64,000 bases of DNA from contig CP093061.1 of assembly GCA_029027265.1 (NCBI GenBank), positions 682,001 to 746,000 of the forward strand, written 5' to 3'. Position 1 is the stretch's first letter. Each line of letters starts with the position of its first letter. Below, one piece after another: positions 34,746 to 43,938 of this stretch. The notes beneath the pieces were generated by a model. It was not told the origin of the DNA, searched no databases, and was given only the letters and a program-made list of their open reading frames with translations. Position numbers and translations under genes: made by a program. The DNA comes from Sulfurospirillum_A sp029027265. GTDB taxonomy: Bacteria > Campylobacterota > Campylobacteria > Campylobacterales > Sulfurospirillaceae.

Positions 34746-37655
34746 ATGAGTGTTAAACTTGACATAAATTATATATTAAAAGCAGGATTAACAAAACTTG
34801 AAATGTATGATGAAAAGCCTACTAATGGGTTGAAGTTTGTATCAGAACTTGAAGATGAAGAGAACCCATATATTAGGTTTCATTTAGAAGAGGCTAAGAT
34901 TTATGAAGCAACTGCTGTATATTTTAGACACTTTGAAGATAAACCACCAATACCTCAAATTTATATTTATGAAGAAAGAAAAGATATTAATATTTTACAT
35001 AAAAGACTATGGAGTTCTTGTAAAGTACCTCTGTTTTTTATAATATCAAATACAGAAATTAAAATATTTAATAGTATGTCTAAAAAAGATATTACCGAAC
35101 AAAATATAAAGCCATTTGAAATAATTAAAATAGCTTCACAAGTACAGAGCGAACTTAAATATTTTAAAGCAAAAATGTTTGATAGTGGTGAATTTTGGAA
35201 TGAAAAATATAATGTACATTTTTCAAATAAAAATAGTGCTTATAATTCATTATTAGAAAAACTTGAAATTGAAAGAAATAAGTTAATTAATAAAACTAAA
35301 TTATCTCCAACACTTACAAATAGTTTATTAATAAAATCTATTTTATTAAAATATTTAGAAGAAAAAGAAGTTTTTGGTATAGATTATTGGAATAAGTTTT
35401 TAAAAGAAGCAAAATCATTTAATGATATAGTTCAAACTAAACAAAATAACAATAGTGCTTTAATTGAACTTTTTAATGATTTAAGTGTACACTTTAATGG
35501 TGGAATATTTAAGTTGACAAATGCTGATAAAAAAGAATTATTAAATATAGATTTAACCGAATTTAAATATTTTTTACAATCAAATATTGATAGTGATAAA
35601 CAATTATATTTTTGGGATTTATATTCATTTAAAGATTTACCAATTGAATTAATAAGCAATATATATGAATTATTTTTAACAGAAAATGAAAAACAAGGTG
35701 TAGTTTACACACCATCAATTTTGGTTGATTTTATGATAGATGAAATGATTCCTTTAGATAGTTCAATAATTGATTTTAAAGTTATTGATCCAGCTTGTGG
35801 TTCAGGTATTTTTTTAGTAGCCACTTTTAAAAGATTAGTTCAGAGATGGAGTATGAATAATAAGTTTCAAACACCAAGTGTTGAAATTTTAAAATCATTG
35901 ATTACAAATAATATATTTGGAATAGATAAAAATGAGGAAGCTGTAGAAGTAGCAAAGTTTAGCCTATCTTTAGCATTATATGATATTTTAGCTCCTGAAA
36001 TTATTTGGAATGAACTACACTTTGATGATTTATCAAAAACTGGTAATTTGATAGCAGAAGACTTTTTTCAAGTTTTAAATGATAAAAACAATTATCCTAA
36101 AATTAAAGATTTTGATTTAGTTATTGGAAATCCTCCTTTTATTCCTAAACTAACTACAGAAGTATCAAAACAAATAGAAGATAAAAGTTTTAAAGAAAAT
36201 ATAAATAGACCAAAACTGCCAAATAATCAATTAGCATATTTATTTCTTGAGCAGAGTTTTAAGTTGTTAAAAAAAGATGCTTTTATCTCTATGGTTCAGC
36301 CATCTGGATTTTTATATAATAATAAAGTAGAATCATTTAGAAAATATTTATTTGAAAAATTCAATCTTAGACAAGTAATAGATTTTACAGGATTAAATAA
36401 ACTTTATGATGGAAGTAAAAAAAATAGTCAAGGCAAAAAAGTAAGTATTAATGTACCAACCTCTGTATTGTGTTTTGAAAATAATACACCAGAGATAGAT
36501 ATAAATGAAGTTTTGCATCTTACGGTTAGGCAAACATTTGAAGCAAAAGAAAGGTTATATTTTGATTTAAGTTATTACGATTTTTATTGGATAAGTTATA
36601 AAGAAGCAATAGAAAATAAATATATTTGGAAATGTAACTTAGTTGGTGGTAGTAGAGTGGTTGATATTATAAATCGTTTAAATCAGTATAAAGTAACATT
36701 AAAAAAATATTTAGAAGCTAAAAAAAAGAATAATAACTGGGAATATAGTGAGGGATATATAGTAGGTAATAGAAAATGCTATACACCTTATTTGTATAAT
36801 CATTTGGCATTTATACCAAAAGCATATCCTTTATCTGAAAATGGCATTGAATGGGCAGATACCTATAATATTCAAGAAACAAAATTTGAAGCACCAAGAA
36901 CAAAAGAATTATTTGAAGCCCCTTTAATTGTGATTAGAGAGGTATTAAATAAAAAAACAATATTGGTGGATTATAGTGATAAAAAAGATATTGCTTTTAC
37001 TAATCAATATATAGGCATTAGTGCTTCTTCTAAAGATAAAAATAATTTAAAAAAAATAGTGACCGATTTAAAAAAGTATAGTAAAGAATTTATCTTTTAT
37101 ATAATAGCTACGAGTGCTAAAACAGGAGTTGATAAAGCAACTGTATTGTATAAAAATGATATAGATAATCTTCCATACCCTAAAAATATAGAGAATATAA
37201 AATTATCAAAAACAGAAGAATATTTTGCAGATGATACAATTGATTATATGCTAGATTGGATTAATGGAAAACAAAATTTCACAATATTTAAAAATGTAAA
37301 TGAAGAACAAATAACTGAATATCAAAATATATATTGTGATTTAATAAATACTGTTTATAATAAATTTATACCATTGGAAGTTTTACAAACAGAACAATTC
37401 AATATTATGTCATTTTATTATAAAGACAAGCCAAATAATTATTTATTCAATGAAAATGATTTAAATGATAAAGATATAGAAAATTTAATTAATAAAAAAA
37501 TAGGTAGAAATGTAAATATAACAAGAGTATTCAAATATTATGATGAAAATTTAATTTATATTATAAAACCTAAACAATATCGTTATTGGCTGAAATCAAT
37601 TGCTGTAAAAGATGCTGATGATACTTTTGCTGATTTAGTTGATATGAGATATTAA
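34746..37655 (+). CDS. Eco57I/type IIG-like N6-adenine DNA methyltransferase
   Basis: A 969-residue protein. Motif I 'DPACGSGIF' (about residue 348) binds S-adenosylmethionine and motif IV 'VIGNPPFI' (about 460) is the adenine-methyltransferase catalytic NPPF. An N-terminal region of about 300 residues ('ATAVYFRHFEDK', 'PQIYIYEERK') may be a nuclease-like or structural domain, and the C-terminal 450 residues fit a target-recognition domain. No clear PD-ExK motif is visible in it. The next gene may supply cleavage. No TACATGTA site and stronger AT bias mark it as a likely acquired gene. Confidence 0.85.
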   Translation: MSVKLDINYILKAGLTKLEMYDEKPTNGLKFVSELEDEENPYIRFHLEEAKIYEATAVYFRHFEDKPPIPQIYIYEERKDINILHKRLWSSCKVPLFFIISNTEIKIFNSMSKKDITEQNIKPFEIIKIASQVQSELKYFKAKMFDSGEFWNEKYNVHFSNKNSAYNSLLEKLEIERNKLINKTKLSPTLTNSLLIKSILLKYLEEKEVFGIDYWNKFLKEAKSFNDIVQTKQNNNSALIELFNDLSVHFNGGIFKLTNADKKELLNIDLTEFKYFLQSNIDSDKQLYFWDLYSFKDLPIELISNIYELFLTENEKQGVVYTPSILVDFMIDEMIPLDSSIIDFKVIDPACGSGIFLVATFKRLVQRWSMNNKFQTPSVEILKSLITNNIFGIDKNEEAVEVAKFSLSLALYDILAPEIIWNELHFDDLSKTGNLIAEDFFQVLNDKNNYPKIKDFDLVIGNPPFIPKLTTEVSKQIEDKSFKENINRPKLPNNQLAYLFLEQSFKLLKKDAFISMVQPSGFLYNNKVESFRKYLFEKFNLRQVIDFTGLNKLYDGSKKNSQGKKVSINVPTSVLCFENNTPEIDINEVLHLTVRQTFEAKERLYFDLSYYDFYWISYKEAIENKYIWKCNLVGGSRVVDIINRLNQYKVTLKKYLEAKKKNNNWEYSEGYIVGNRKCYTPYLYNHLAFIPKAYPLSENGIEWADTYNIQETKFEAPRTKELFEAPLIVIREVLNKKTILVDYSDKKDIAFTNQYIGISASSKDKNNLKKIVTDLKKYSKEFIFYIIATSAKTGVDKATVLYKNDIDNLPYPKNIENIKLSKTEEYFADDTIDYMLDWINGKQNFTIFKNVNEEQITEYQNIYCDLINTVYNKFIPLEVLQTEQFNIMSFYYKDKPNNYLFNENDLNDKDIENLINKKIGRNVNITRVFKYYDENLIYIIKPKQYRYWLKSIAVKDADDTFADLVDMRY

Positions 37656-37658
37656 TAT

Positions 37659-38297
37659 ATGCAAGCTAATAACAATACTATTAAACAAAGTAGTTCGGGC
37701 AATCTTCCAGAAGAAGATAACCCTTTACATATATTAGCTATCAAATTTGTAGAAAACATACTCTTATATTTAACACAAGATGATGAACGAGAAGATGCTT
37801 TAACTGAAAGATTAATACAATTATCTATTTTTAATCAGAATCCTATTCGATGGGCTTTGGTAAGAGAAAATGTAAATAAACATAAATCAAGTGAAGATAT
37901 CGGAGTATCGCATAAATCAAATAAACATAAAACTATCTTTGTATTTGAGGCAAAAAGATTAGATAGTACACTTCCTAAAGCTCGTGAAAAAGAATATATC
38001 ATTGGTACTAAAGGTGGAATAGAACGATTTAAAAGAGATAAACACGGAAAAGATTTAGACTATGCAGGCATGATAGGATATGTTCAAACAGATGATTTTG
38101 ACACTTGGAAAGATAAAATAAATAGTTGGATAGGTGAAGAGATTAGAAGTCAATCATCGTCTGATTTAATTTGGATAACAAATGATAAACTTGTAGAAGA
38201 AAATCAAAATGCTAAAATAGCACAATACTCCTCAATACACAATCGTTTATCAAAAATAGATATTACTTTAACTCACCTATGGGTTAAATTAAATTAA
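37659..38297 (+). CDS. companion of the methyltransferase, possible nuclease
   Basis: A 212-residue protein starting 3 bases after the methyltransferase stop. It has 'KTIFVFEAKRLD', a beta-strand followed by ExK that fits the PD-(D/E)xK nuclease core, and 'YIIGTKGGIERFKRDKHG'. I do not recognise a named family. Context suggests the restriction or effector half of a two-gene restriction-modification or related defence system; this is inference. Confidence 0.6.
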   Translation: MQANNNTIKQSSSGNLPEEDNPLHILAIKFVENILLYLTQDDEREDALTERLIQLSIFNQNPIRWALVRENVNKHKSSEDIGVSHKSNKHKTIFVFEAKRLDSTLPKAREKEYIIGTKGGIERFKRDKHGKDLDYAGMIGYVQTDDFDTWKDKINSWIGEEIRSQSSSDLIWITNDKLVEENQNAKIAQYSSIHNRLSKIDITLTHLWVKLN

Positions 38298-38312
38298 CTA
38301 GGATAATTATTT

Positions 38313-38534
38313 TTGAATATTAAATTTTTTTTACAATCAAGTTATAAAAAAGAAAACTTTATAGAACTTGGCAGTGGTTTTACTTTTGTTAGACAACATT
38401 ATAAGCCAGAATATTCTGGTCAAGTAAATTTTTATTGTAGTGCAGTTGATGGAAAGATAGCTCATAAAGATGATAATCTAACTATTGAGATAATAGAAGA
38501 AGAATTAGAAAATAGCTTTGAAGATAAAAAATGA
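38313..38534 (+). CDS. small conserved-looking protein coupled to IMPase
   Basis: A 73-residue acidic protein, TTG start after AGGAT, no family recognised. Its TGA overlaps the next ATG (ATGA at 38531), implying coupling to the inositol monophosphatase-type gene. It may belong with the core genes downstream rather than with the methyltransferase island upstream. Confidence 0.5.
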   Translation: MNIKFFLQSSYKKENFIELGSGFTFVRQHYKPEYSGQVNFYCSAVDGKIAHKDDNLTIEIIEEELENSFEDKK

Positions 38535-39265
38535 GTCTACAAAAAAATCAATTTAAGAACTTTGTAAATGCAGTTATAAGAGCAAACAAAGAGATAATAG
38601 AGCTTTTAGAAAATGGCTCTAGTGAAGAGTTTCATCAGAGTATTTCTTTGGGGGCTGGTGGAGATATTAGTAGTAAAATTGATTTGCTTGCAGAAGAAAT
38701 TTTTATTAAGTGTTTAAGTAAATTTGGCAATATATACTCTGAAGAGTGTGGTTTTGTTGATAACAAAAAAGATGATGATATTATTATAGACCCAATCGAT
38801 GGAAGTGATAATTTTGCTTCAAATCTGCCATACTATGGAACTTCTGTTGCTCTTAAAAGAGATGGAAGATGTATTGCGGCAGTGATTGTTAATCTTGCTA
38901 ATGGTGAACTTTTTATAAAAGATGAAAATCGTTTTGAAAGAACAAATATAAAAAAATTACAATTTACAAATGTAGAAAAAAACAGATACTCAAAACTTGG
39001 TCTTTTTGAGCGAACTTATTGCTCTAAAGGTACACCTGAACTTATGCGAAGATATGGTATAAAATACAGAAGTCCAGGGGCTTTCGCGCTCTCTTTAGCA
39101 TATGCTCATGATGTTGATTTTGTTCTTTATGAAGGCAAAATGCGTGAGTATGATATAGCTGCTGGGTTATATATGTGTGAAGATTTACATGTAGAAAAAC
39201 GAGAAGATTTACTTCTTGTAAGCCAGAATAAGGAAATTTTTGATAAAATACTCCAATTTATTTAA
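38531..39265 (+). CDS. inositol monophosphatase family phosphatase
   Basis: A 244-residue Mg-dependent phosphatase with the metal-binding motifs 'SEECG' (Glu) and 'DPIDGSDNFASNLPYYG' (family DPIDGTxNF). 'GGDISSKIDLLAE' is the upstream substrate-loop region. Possible substrates are inositol phosphate, fructose bisphosphate, PAP or histidinol phosphate; the sequence does not decide. A TACATGTA (39186) gives 'DLHVEKRED' near the C-terminus. Confidence 0.9.
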   Translation: MSLQKNQFKNFVNAVIRANKEIIELLENGSSEEFHQSISLGAGGDISSKIDLLAEEIFIKCLSKFGNIYSEECGFVDNKKDDDIIIDPIDGSDNFASNLPYYGTSVALKRDGRCIAAVIVNLANGELFIKDENRFERTNIKKLQFTNVEKNRYSKLGLFERTYCSKGTPELMRRYGIKYRSPGAFALSLAYAHDVDFVLYEGKMREYDIAAGLYMCEDLHVEKREDLLLVSQNKEIFDKILQFI

Positions 39266-39282
39266 ATGAAGGAGAAAATATT

Positions 39283-40164
39283 ATGAATTTCGGTGAATTA
39301 TTCGGTAACTTTCGTAAAAAGCAGTCCTCTCCAAAAGAAGCTCCAAGCCATTGGATAAAGTGTTCAAAATGTCAATCACTAATGTATTTTAAAGAGATTG
39401 AGCACCTTTTCAATGTCTGTCCAAAGTGTGGATTCCACATGAGAATTACAGCACAGCAGAGGATTAACCTTATTTGCGATAAAGATACCTTTACTGAGTT
39501 TGATTCATCTTTAGCTCCTGTTGACCCATTAAAATTTGTAGATAAAAAATCATATAAAAAACGTATTGCTGAAGCAATTGAAAAAACTGGACGTACTTCA
39601 TCTGTCATAAGCGGAAGTTGTTCTATTAACGGTATAAGCACTCAGTTAGTAGTATTTGATTTTAAATTTATGGGCGGAAGTTTAGGTTCCGTAGAGGGCG
39701 AAAAAATAGTAAGAGCAATCAACCGTGCTATTGCCAACAAAGAAGGTTTAGTAATTGTAAGTGCAAGTGGAGGGGCAAGAATGCAAGAGAGTACTTTTGC
39801 ACTTCTTCAAATGTCAAAAACTTCAGCAGTATTAACTAAACTAAGTGATGCAGGTCTTCCTTTTATATCAGTTTTAACAGACCCAACAATGGGTGGAGTA
39901 AGTGCAAGTTTTGCTTGGCTTGGAGATGTTATCATAACAGAACCAGGTTCCCTCATAGGTTTTGCAGGACAAAGAGTTATTAAGCAGACTATTGGTACTG
40001 ATCTTCCTGATGGATTTCAAAGAGCAGAGTTTTTACTTGAACATGGTTTAATTGATATGATAGTTCAGCGTGGAGAGATGAAAAAATGTATCTCTGATAT
40101 GTTGACATTTTTTGGAAAGAATTATAAAAAAGATGAGTACGAACTAAAAATAAAAGCTTCCTAA
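39283..40164 (+). CDS. accD: acetyl-CoA carboxylase carboxyltransferase subunit beta
   Basis: A 293-residue subunit with the N-terminal C4 zinc ribbon ('CSKCQ', 'CPKCGFH') and the crotonase-fold carboxyltransferase ('GGSLGSVEGEK', 'SASGGARMQESTFALLQM', 'DPTMGGVSASFA'). It works with AccA and biotinylated AccB. AAGGAG precedes the ATG. Its TAA overlaps the next ATG (TAATG). Confidence 0.97.
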   Translation: MNFGELFGNFRKKQSSPKEAPSHWIKCSKCQSLMYFKEIEHLFNVCPKCGFHMRITAQQRINLICDKDTFTEFDSSLAPVDPLKFVDKKSYKKRIAEAIEKTGRTSSVISGSCSINGISTQLVVFDFKFMGGSLGSVEGEKIVRAINRAIANKEGLVIVSASGGARMQESTFALLQMSKTSAVLTKLSDAGLPFISVLTDPTMGGVSASFAWLGDVIITEPGSLIGFAGQRVIKQTIGTDLPDGFQRAEFLLEHGLIDMIVQRGEMKKCISDMLTFFGKNYKKDEYELKIKAS

Positions 40165-40706
40165 TGAAATTGTATGCTCTTTTAGACTATGAAACATTGG
40201 TTAAAAAAGAGTGGTCGATAGAGAGATTTATCTCTACATGTAAAGCTTTACATGTAGAGATAATTCAATATCGAGATAAAAAAGGAGATAGACAAAGGAA
40301 AAAAGAAAATTTACATAAAATAAAATCACTTTGTGCCATAACTCTTTTGATAAATGATGATGTAGACTTAGTAGAGTTTTGTGATGGTCTTCACGTTGGG
40401 CAAGAGGATTTGAAAAAAATATCAGTTAATGATATTAGAAAAAAAATAGGAAAAAAGGTTTTGGGAATCTCGACTCACAATAAAGAGGAGATTTTGAGAG
40501 CCAATAGTCTTGAAGTAGATTATATTGGGTTAGGAGCATATAGAGCAACTAGCACAAAAGCTGATGCAAGCGTTTTAAAAGAGAGCCTAAGTGGCTTAGC
40601 AAGACTCTCTTTTAAGCCGGTTGGTGCAATCGGTGGTGTTAGAGTGGATGATGAGATTGATGGTGTTACTTATGCCGTCGTAGGAAATGACTTGTATGAA
40701 TATTAA
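40164..40706 (+). CDS. thiamine phosphate synthase-like protein
   Basis: A 180-residue TIM-barrel protein of the ThiE/TenI family: 'IIQYRDKKGDRQRK', 'LLINDDVDL', 'GLHVGQEDL', 'GISTHNKEEI', 'YIGLGAYRATSTK' and 'AIGGV'. The motifs match ThiE but with some loss, so TenI-type activity is an alternative. Two TACATGTA sites 14 bases apart (40235, 40249) encode 'STCKALHVEI' in a row. Confidence 0.85.
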   Translation: MKLYALLDYETLVKKEWSIERFISTCKALHVEIIQYRDKKGDRQRKKENLHKIKSLCAITLLINDDVDLVEFCDGLHVGQEDLKKISVNDIRKKIGKKVLGISTHNKEEILRANSLEVDYIGLGAYRATSTKADASVLKESLSGLARLSFKPVGAIGGVRVDDEIDGVTYAVVGNDLYEY

Positions 40707-41151
40707 AGTCTTTAGCATAGAAAAAAGTGGCGATAACCATATTGATGCATTAAATAAAGAGTTCATTAAAATGATTTCTAAGAGTGCTTCGGTAGATGAT
40801 ATTGTACTTTTTAATAAGCAGATTGCCAAAGCCCAAGTAAAAGGGGCTAAGGAAGCTAAAGAGTCATATACAAGAACCTATGAGCCTTATTTAAAGGGAT
40901 ATAATATCGCTTTAGATGTAGAGGGAAAAGAGTGTAATAGTTTTGAGTTTAGTAAAATTTTTGATAACGAAATAAATATTAATTTTTTTATTGGCGGTGC
41001 TTATGGTTTTAACAAAGAGTTTTTGGATCAAACTCAAAAAGTTATAAGTTTAAGTAAATTGACATTTGCCCATAAGATAGCTAAAACTGTTCTTTATGAA
41101 CAGATTTACAGAGGGCTTTGTATAAAAAACAACCACCCCTACCACAAGTAG
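40696..41151 (+). CDS. rlmH: 23S rRNA (pseudouridine1915-N3)-methyltransferase RlmH
   Basis: A 151-residue SPOUT-family enzyme that methylates pseudouridine 1915 in helix 69. 'FFIGGAYGFN' is the SAM knot loop; 'SLSKLTFAHKIAKTVLYEQI' and 'RGLCIKNNHPYHK' are the family C-terminus. I used ATG 40696 ('MNIKVFSI'), which matches the usual start; ATG 40687 is three codons earlier. It overlaps the ThiE-like gene by 11 bases. Confidence 0.95.
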   Translation: MNIKVFSIEKSGDNHIDALNKEFIKMISKSASVDDIVLFNKQIAKAQVKGAKEAKESYTRTYEPYLKGYNIALDVEGKECNSFEFSKIFDNEININFFIGGAYGFNKEFLDQTQKVISLSKLTFAHKIAKTVLYEQIYRGLCIKNNHPYHK

Positions 41152-41172
41152 GACATTGAAGGAAAAAGAGCA

Positions 41173-41526
41173 ATGAGAGATAGTGATTTAAAATATTTTG
41201 AAGATTTACTTTTAACGAGAAGAGTACAGATAAGAAAAAACATAGATGATGCAGCTAGAGAAATAGCTTCTTTAAAAGATGATGAAGTTGGAGATGAAGC
41301 TGATCATGCCGCTGTTAGCACCGATAGAATGATTGAACAGGCAATAAGTGCACAACAGAGTCGTGAACTTATTGAAATAGATTTTTCACTAAATAAAATA
41401 AAAAGTGGTGGATATGGCGTATGTGATATGTGTGAGGAAGATATTAGTTTTCAAAGACTAAAAGTAAAGCCTTATGCAAAATATTGTATAGTTTGTAGAG
41501 AAATAGTAGAAAAACAAAATAGGTAG
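41173..41526 (+). CDS. dksA: RNA polymerase-binding protein DksA
   Basis: A 117-residue DksA/TraR-family factor that binds the polymerase secondary channel with ppGpp. It has the coiled coil with 'DDEVGDEADHAA' at the tip and the C4 zinc finger 'CDMCEEDISFQRLKVKP' plus 'YCIVC'. GAAGGA precedes the ATG. Confidence 0.94.
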   Translation: MRDSDLKYFEDLLLTRRVQIRKNIDDAAREIASLKDDEVGDEADHAAVSTDRMIEQAISAQQSRELIEIDFSLNKIKSGGYGVCDMCEEDISFQRLKVKPYAKYCIVCREIVEKQNR

Positions 41527-41535
41527 GGGCGTAAA

Positions 41536-42555
41536 ATGGGAATTAAACGATATATTCTTTTAACAGTTGTTTATATGTTGACTATAGGTCTGTATGTGTT
41601 CAGTTTCAATGGAGATATGTATACGCTAAGTGTTTATAAGTTTTCATTAGAGCTTCCTGTTGCACTTTGGATTGTGTTACCAACGATTTTACTTTTTATT
41701 GCTTCAACTACTCATATGATGTACTATAGTCTGAAATTTTTTTGGAAAGATAGAGCTGTAAAAAGAGATTTTGATAACTTTAAAACGGCACTTAGTGAAA
41801 AAGTTTTAGGCGAAGATAGTATGCTAAAATATAAAAGTGAATGGTTTCAGTTTGTTGGAAAAAGTCTTAAAACATTAGAGTATAAAGAGATAGAAGATTT
41901 TAATACCGAAGATGAAAAAATTGAAGAAAATCGCCAAATACTAAAAGATTTAAATGATGGAAAAATAGTAGAATTAAAAAAATATAGACTTTCATCTGAA
42001 AATAGACTTTTAGAACAAAATGATATAAACAGACTTCAAGAAGATGCAAAATACTCTTCAACTATTCTCAAAGAGTGTACAGATAAAAGTAGTACACTAT
42101 ATCAAAAAGCATACTTTGAGTATATAAAATACGCTAGTTATATTGATATTAAAAAATTAGATTTTATTCCAACAAAAAAGATGTTCAGAGTTTTAATGGA
42201 GAGATATCTCGAAGAAGAGGGAACTGTTGCAATCAAACTTGACCTTGATGAAATTCAAGAATTGTTAATGCAGTTTAAAGCAAATCGTGAGGACTATTTA
42301 GAACTTGCTTATGAAATTAAGACAAAACTTGAACCAGATGCTCTTATAGCTCTTTTTGAAAAACTTTACAACTCACCAGAACATTCAGCTGCAGCTGATG
42401 CTTATTTATACGTTCTTAATGAGTTACAGATGATAGATAAAGTAAGAGATATACTTGAAAATTCTGATAAAGAAGAGTTTGAAAAATGGAAAACAATTCT
42501 GTTTTTAAGAGACAATGGCAAAAATGTCAATAGTGGACTTTTTTTAAGAATTTAA
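41536..42555 (+). CDS. membrane protein of unknown function
   Basis: A 339-residue protein with two N-terminal membrane segments (about residues 7-25 and 40-65) and a long charged helical cytoplasmic part. No catalytic motif or family recognised. It lies between dksA and dus, which may form one unit with it. The C-terminal repeats ('PDALIALFEKLYNSPEHS') could be helical scaffold. Confidence 0.7.
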   Translation: MGIKRYILLTVVYMLTIGLYVFSFNGDMYTLSVYKFSLELPVALWIVLPTILLFIASTTHMMYYSLKFFWKDRAVKRDFDNFKTALSEKVLGEDSMLKYKSEWFQFVGKSLKTLEYKEIEDFNTEDEKIEENRQILKDLNDGKIVELKKYRLSSENRLLEQNDINRLQEDAKYSSTILKECTDKSSTLYQKAYFEYIKYASYIDIKKLDFIPTKKMFRVLMERYLEEEGTVAIKLDLDEIQELLMQFKANREDYLELAYEIKTKLEPDALIALFEKLYNSPEHSAAADAYLYVLNELQMIDKVRDILENSDKEEFEKWKTILFLRDNGKNVNSGLFLRI

Positions 42556-42575
42556 TATTTTGAATTGTAATGTTT

Positions 42576-42636
42576 CTCGCCAAAGGCGAAGCTTCAGTGA
42601 TGGGAATTGTATTTGGACTTGTTCAAATGCAAGGAG
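42576..42636 (+). repeat. two-hairpin leader element, copy 6 (before dus)
   Basis: Hairpin 1: CGCC/GGCG (42578-42588) with loop AAA. Core AAGCTTCAGTGATGGGAATT follows (one T-to-C change in the core). Hairpin 2: a 12-bp stem, arms 42607-42618 and 42621-42632, loop TT. The 3' arm merges into AAGGAG, the dus ribosome site. Confidence 0.8.
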
Positions 42637-42643
42637 AAGTTAG

Positions 42644-43579
42644 ATGATTGATTTTGAAAAGGGCATTATTGCCCTTGCCCCACTTGCAGGATATACTGAC
42701 CTACCATTTCGTAGTGTTGTTAAAAAGTTTGGAGCTGATTTAACCTTTTCTGAGATGATAAGTGCAAATGCTCTACAACATAACTCTAAAAAAACATTTA
42801 AGATGCTTGAAAAATCATCATTAGAGACGCCATATATAGTTCAGATTGCAGGAAGTGACTTAGTTGCTATTCGTGATGCAGTAGAGATACTAAATGACAT
42901 AGAAGGCATAGATGGGATTGATCTTAATTGTGGTTGCCCTGTACCAAAAGTGGTATCACAAAGCTCTGGTTCGTCTTTACTTTTAGACTTACCTCATTTG
43001 GGCAAGATAATAGAGACTATAAAGAAACATTCAAACAAACAGTATACTAGTGCAAAAATAAGACTTGGATTTAGTGAAAAAATTCCAAGGGATATTGCTA
43101 AAGCAGTAGAGGAAAGTGGTGTTGATTTTATGAGTGTTCATGGTAGAACAAGAGCCGGAGCATATAAAGCACCTGTAGATTATGATGCGATTGCTACTAT
43201 TAAAGAGTCTGTAAAAATACCAGTTTTAGCCAATGGTGATATTACAAGTTACGAAAAAGCGATGGAAGTTAAAAAAATAACTGGTTGCAACTCTCTTATG
43301 ATAGGACGAGGTGCCATTGGAAATCCTTGGATATTTTATCAGCTAAAGCATGGTGAAAACTCAGTTGATAGTGCTCTAAAAGCTGAGATTATATTAGAAC
43401 ATTATAACTCTATGGTAGAGTTTCATGGCTCTCATGGTGTAAGTATGTTTAGAAAACATCTTCATGTTTACTCAAAAGGTTACGAAGAAGCTTCTGCATT
43501 TAGAAATAAAATTAACACAATAGTAGATACAGAACAAATGAGAAGTGAAATAGAACTATTTTTTAGTAACCATCACTAA
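42644..43579 (+). CDS. dusB: tRNA dihydrouridine synthase
   Basis: A 311-residue FMN enzyme that reduces uridine in the tRNA D-loop. 'APLAGYTDLPFRSV' at the N-terminus, catalytic Cys in 'DLNCGCPVPKV', 'HGRTRAGAYKA', 'ANGDI' and 'GRGAIGNPW'. DusB is the usual bacterial form in this group; the paralogue assignment is by similarity of style. The end overlaps the convergent gene by 24 bases. Confidence 0.93.
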   Translation: MIDFEKGIIALAPLAGYTDLPFRSVVKKFGADLTFSEMISANALQHNSKKTFKMLEKSSLETPYIVQIAGSDLVAIRDAVEILNDIEGIDGIDLNCGCPVPKVVSQSSGSSLLLDLPHLGKIIETIKKHSNKQYTSAKIRLGFSEKIPRDIAKAVEESGVDFMSVHGRTRAGAYKAPVDYDAIATIKESVKIPVLANGDITSYEKAMEVKKITGCNSLMIGRGAIGNPWIFYQLKHGENSVDSALKAEIILEHYNSMVEFHGSHGVSMFRKHLHVYSKGYEEASAFRNKINTIVDTEQMRSEIELFFSNHH

Positions 43580-43936
43580 AACTACTTTTTTTGTGTTTGT
43601 CTTTTTTGTACTGAGTTCTGTTTTTTTCTTTATGTAAAAGATTTGCCCTTTTAGTAGTTTAGCTTGTAATTCATCTTTTTCTCCATCTTTTAATTCCTCT
43701 ACATGTAAAATGCCCAAGATGAGATTAACGTAGTTTTCTAAAGCTATAGGGTAGGTTGCATTTAGTCTAATATGTTTTATTTTTTTGAGAATTTCAAATG
43801 TTCTTTTGACTCTTTTTTGAAATATTTCAAACTCGAACGTTGGATCTTTTAGGTAGGAAATATTGCTTCTAACAAATTTTTCTAAACCTCTTGTGTATTT
43901 TAATCTTATGTCTTTTTCATTAATTTTGTTTTCCAT
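43556..43936 (-). CDS. hypothetical protein
   Basis: A 126-residue basic protein, predicted helical, with a lysine-rich C-terminus and no recognised family. It lies 2 bases after the AEC transporter and overlaps the dus end on the other strand. One TACATGTA (43700) encodes 'GILHVEEL'. Confidence 0.55.
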   Translation of the reverse strand: MENKINEKDIRLKYTRGLEKFVRSNISYLKDPTFEFEIFQKRVKRTFEILKKIKHIRLNATYPIALENYVNLILGILHVEELKDGEKDELQAKLLKGQIFYIKKKTELSTKKTNTKKVVLVMVTKK

Positions 43937-43938
43937 AA

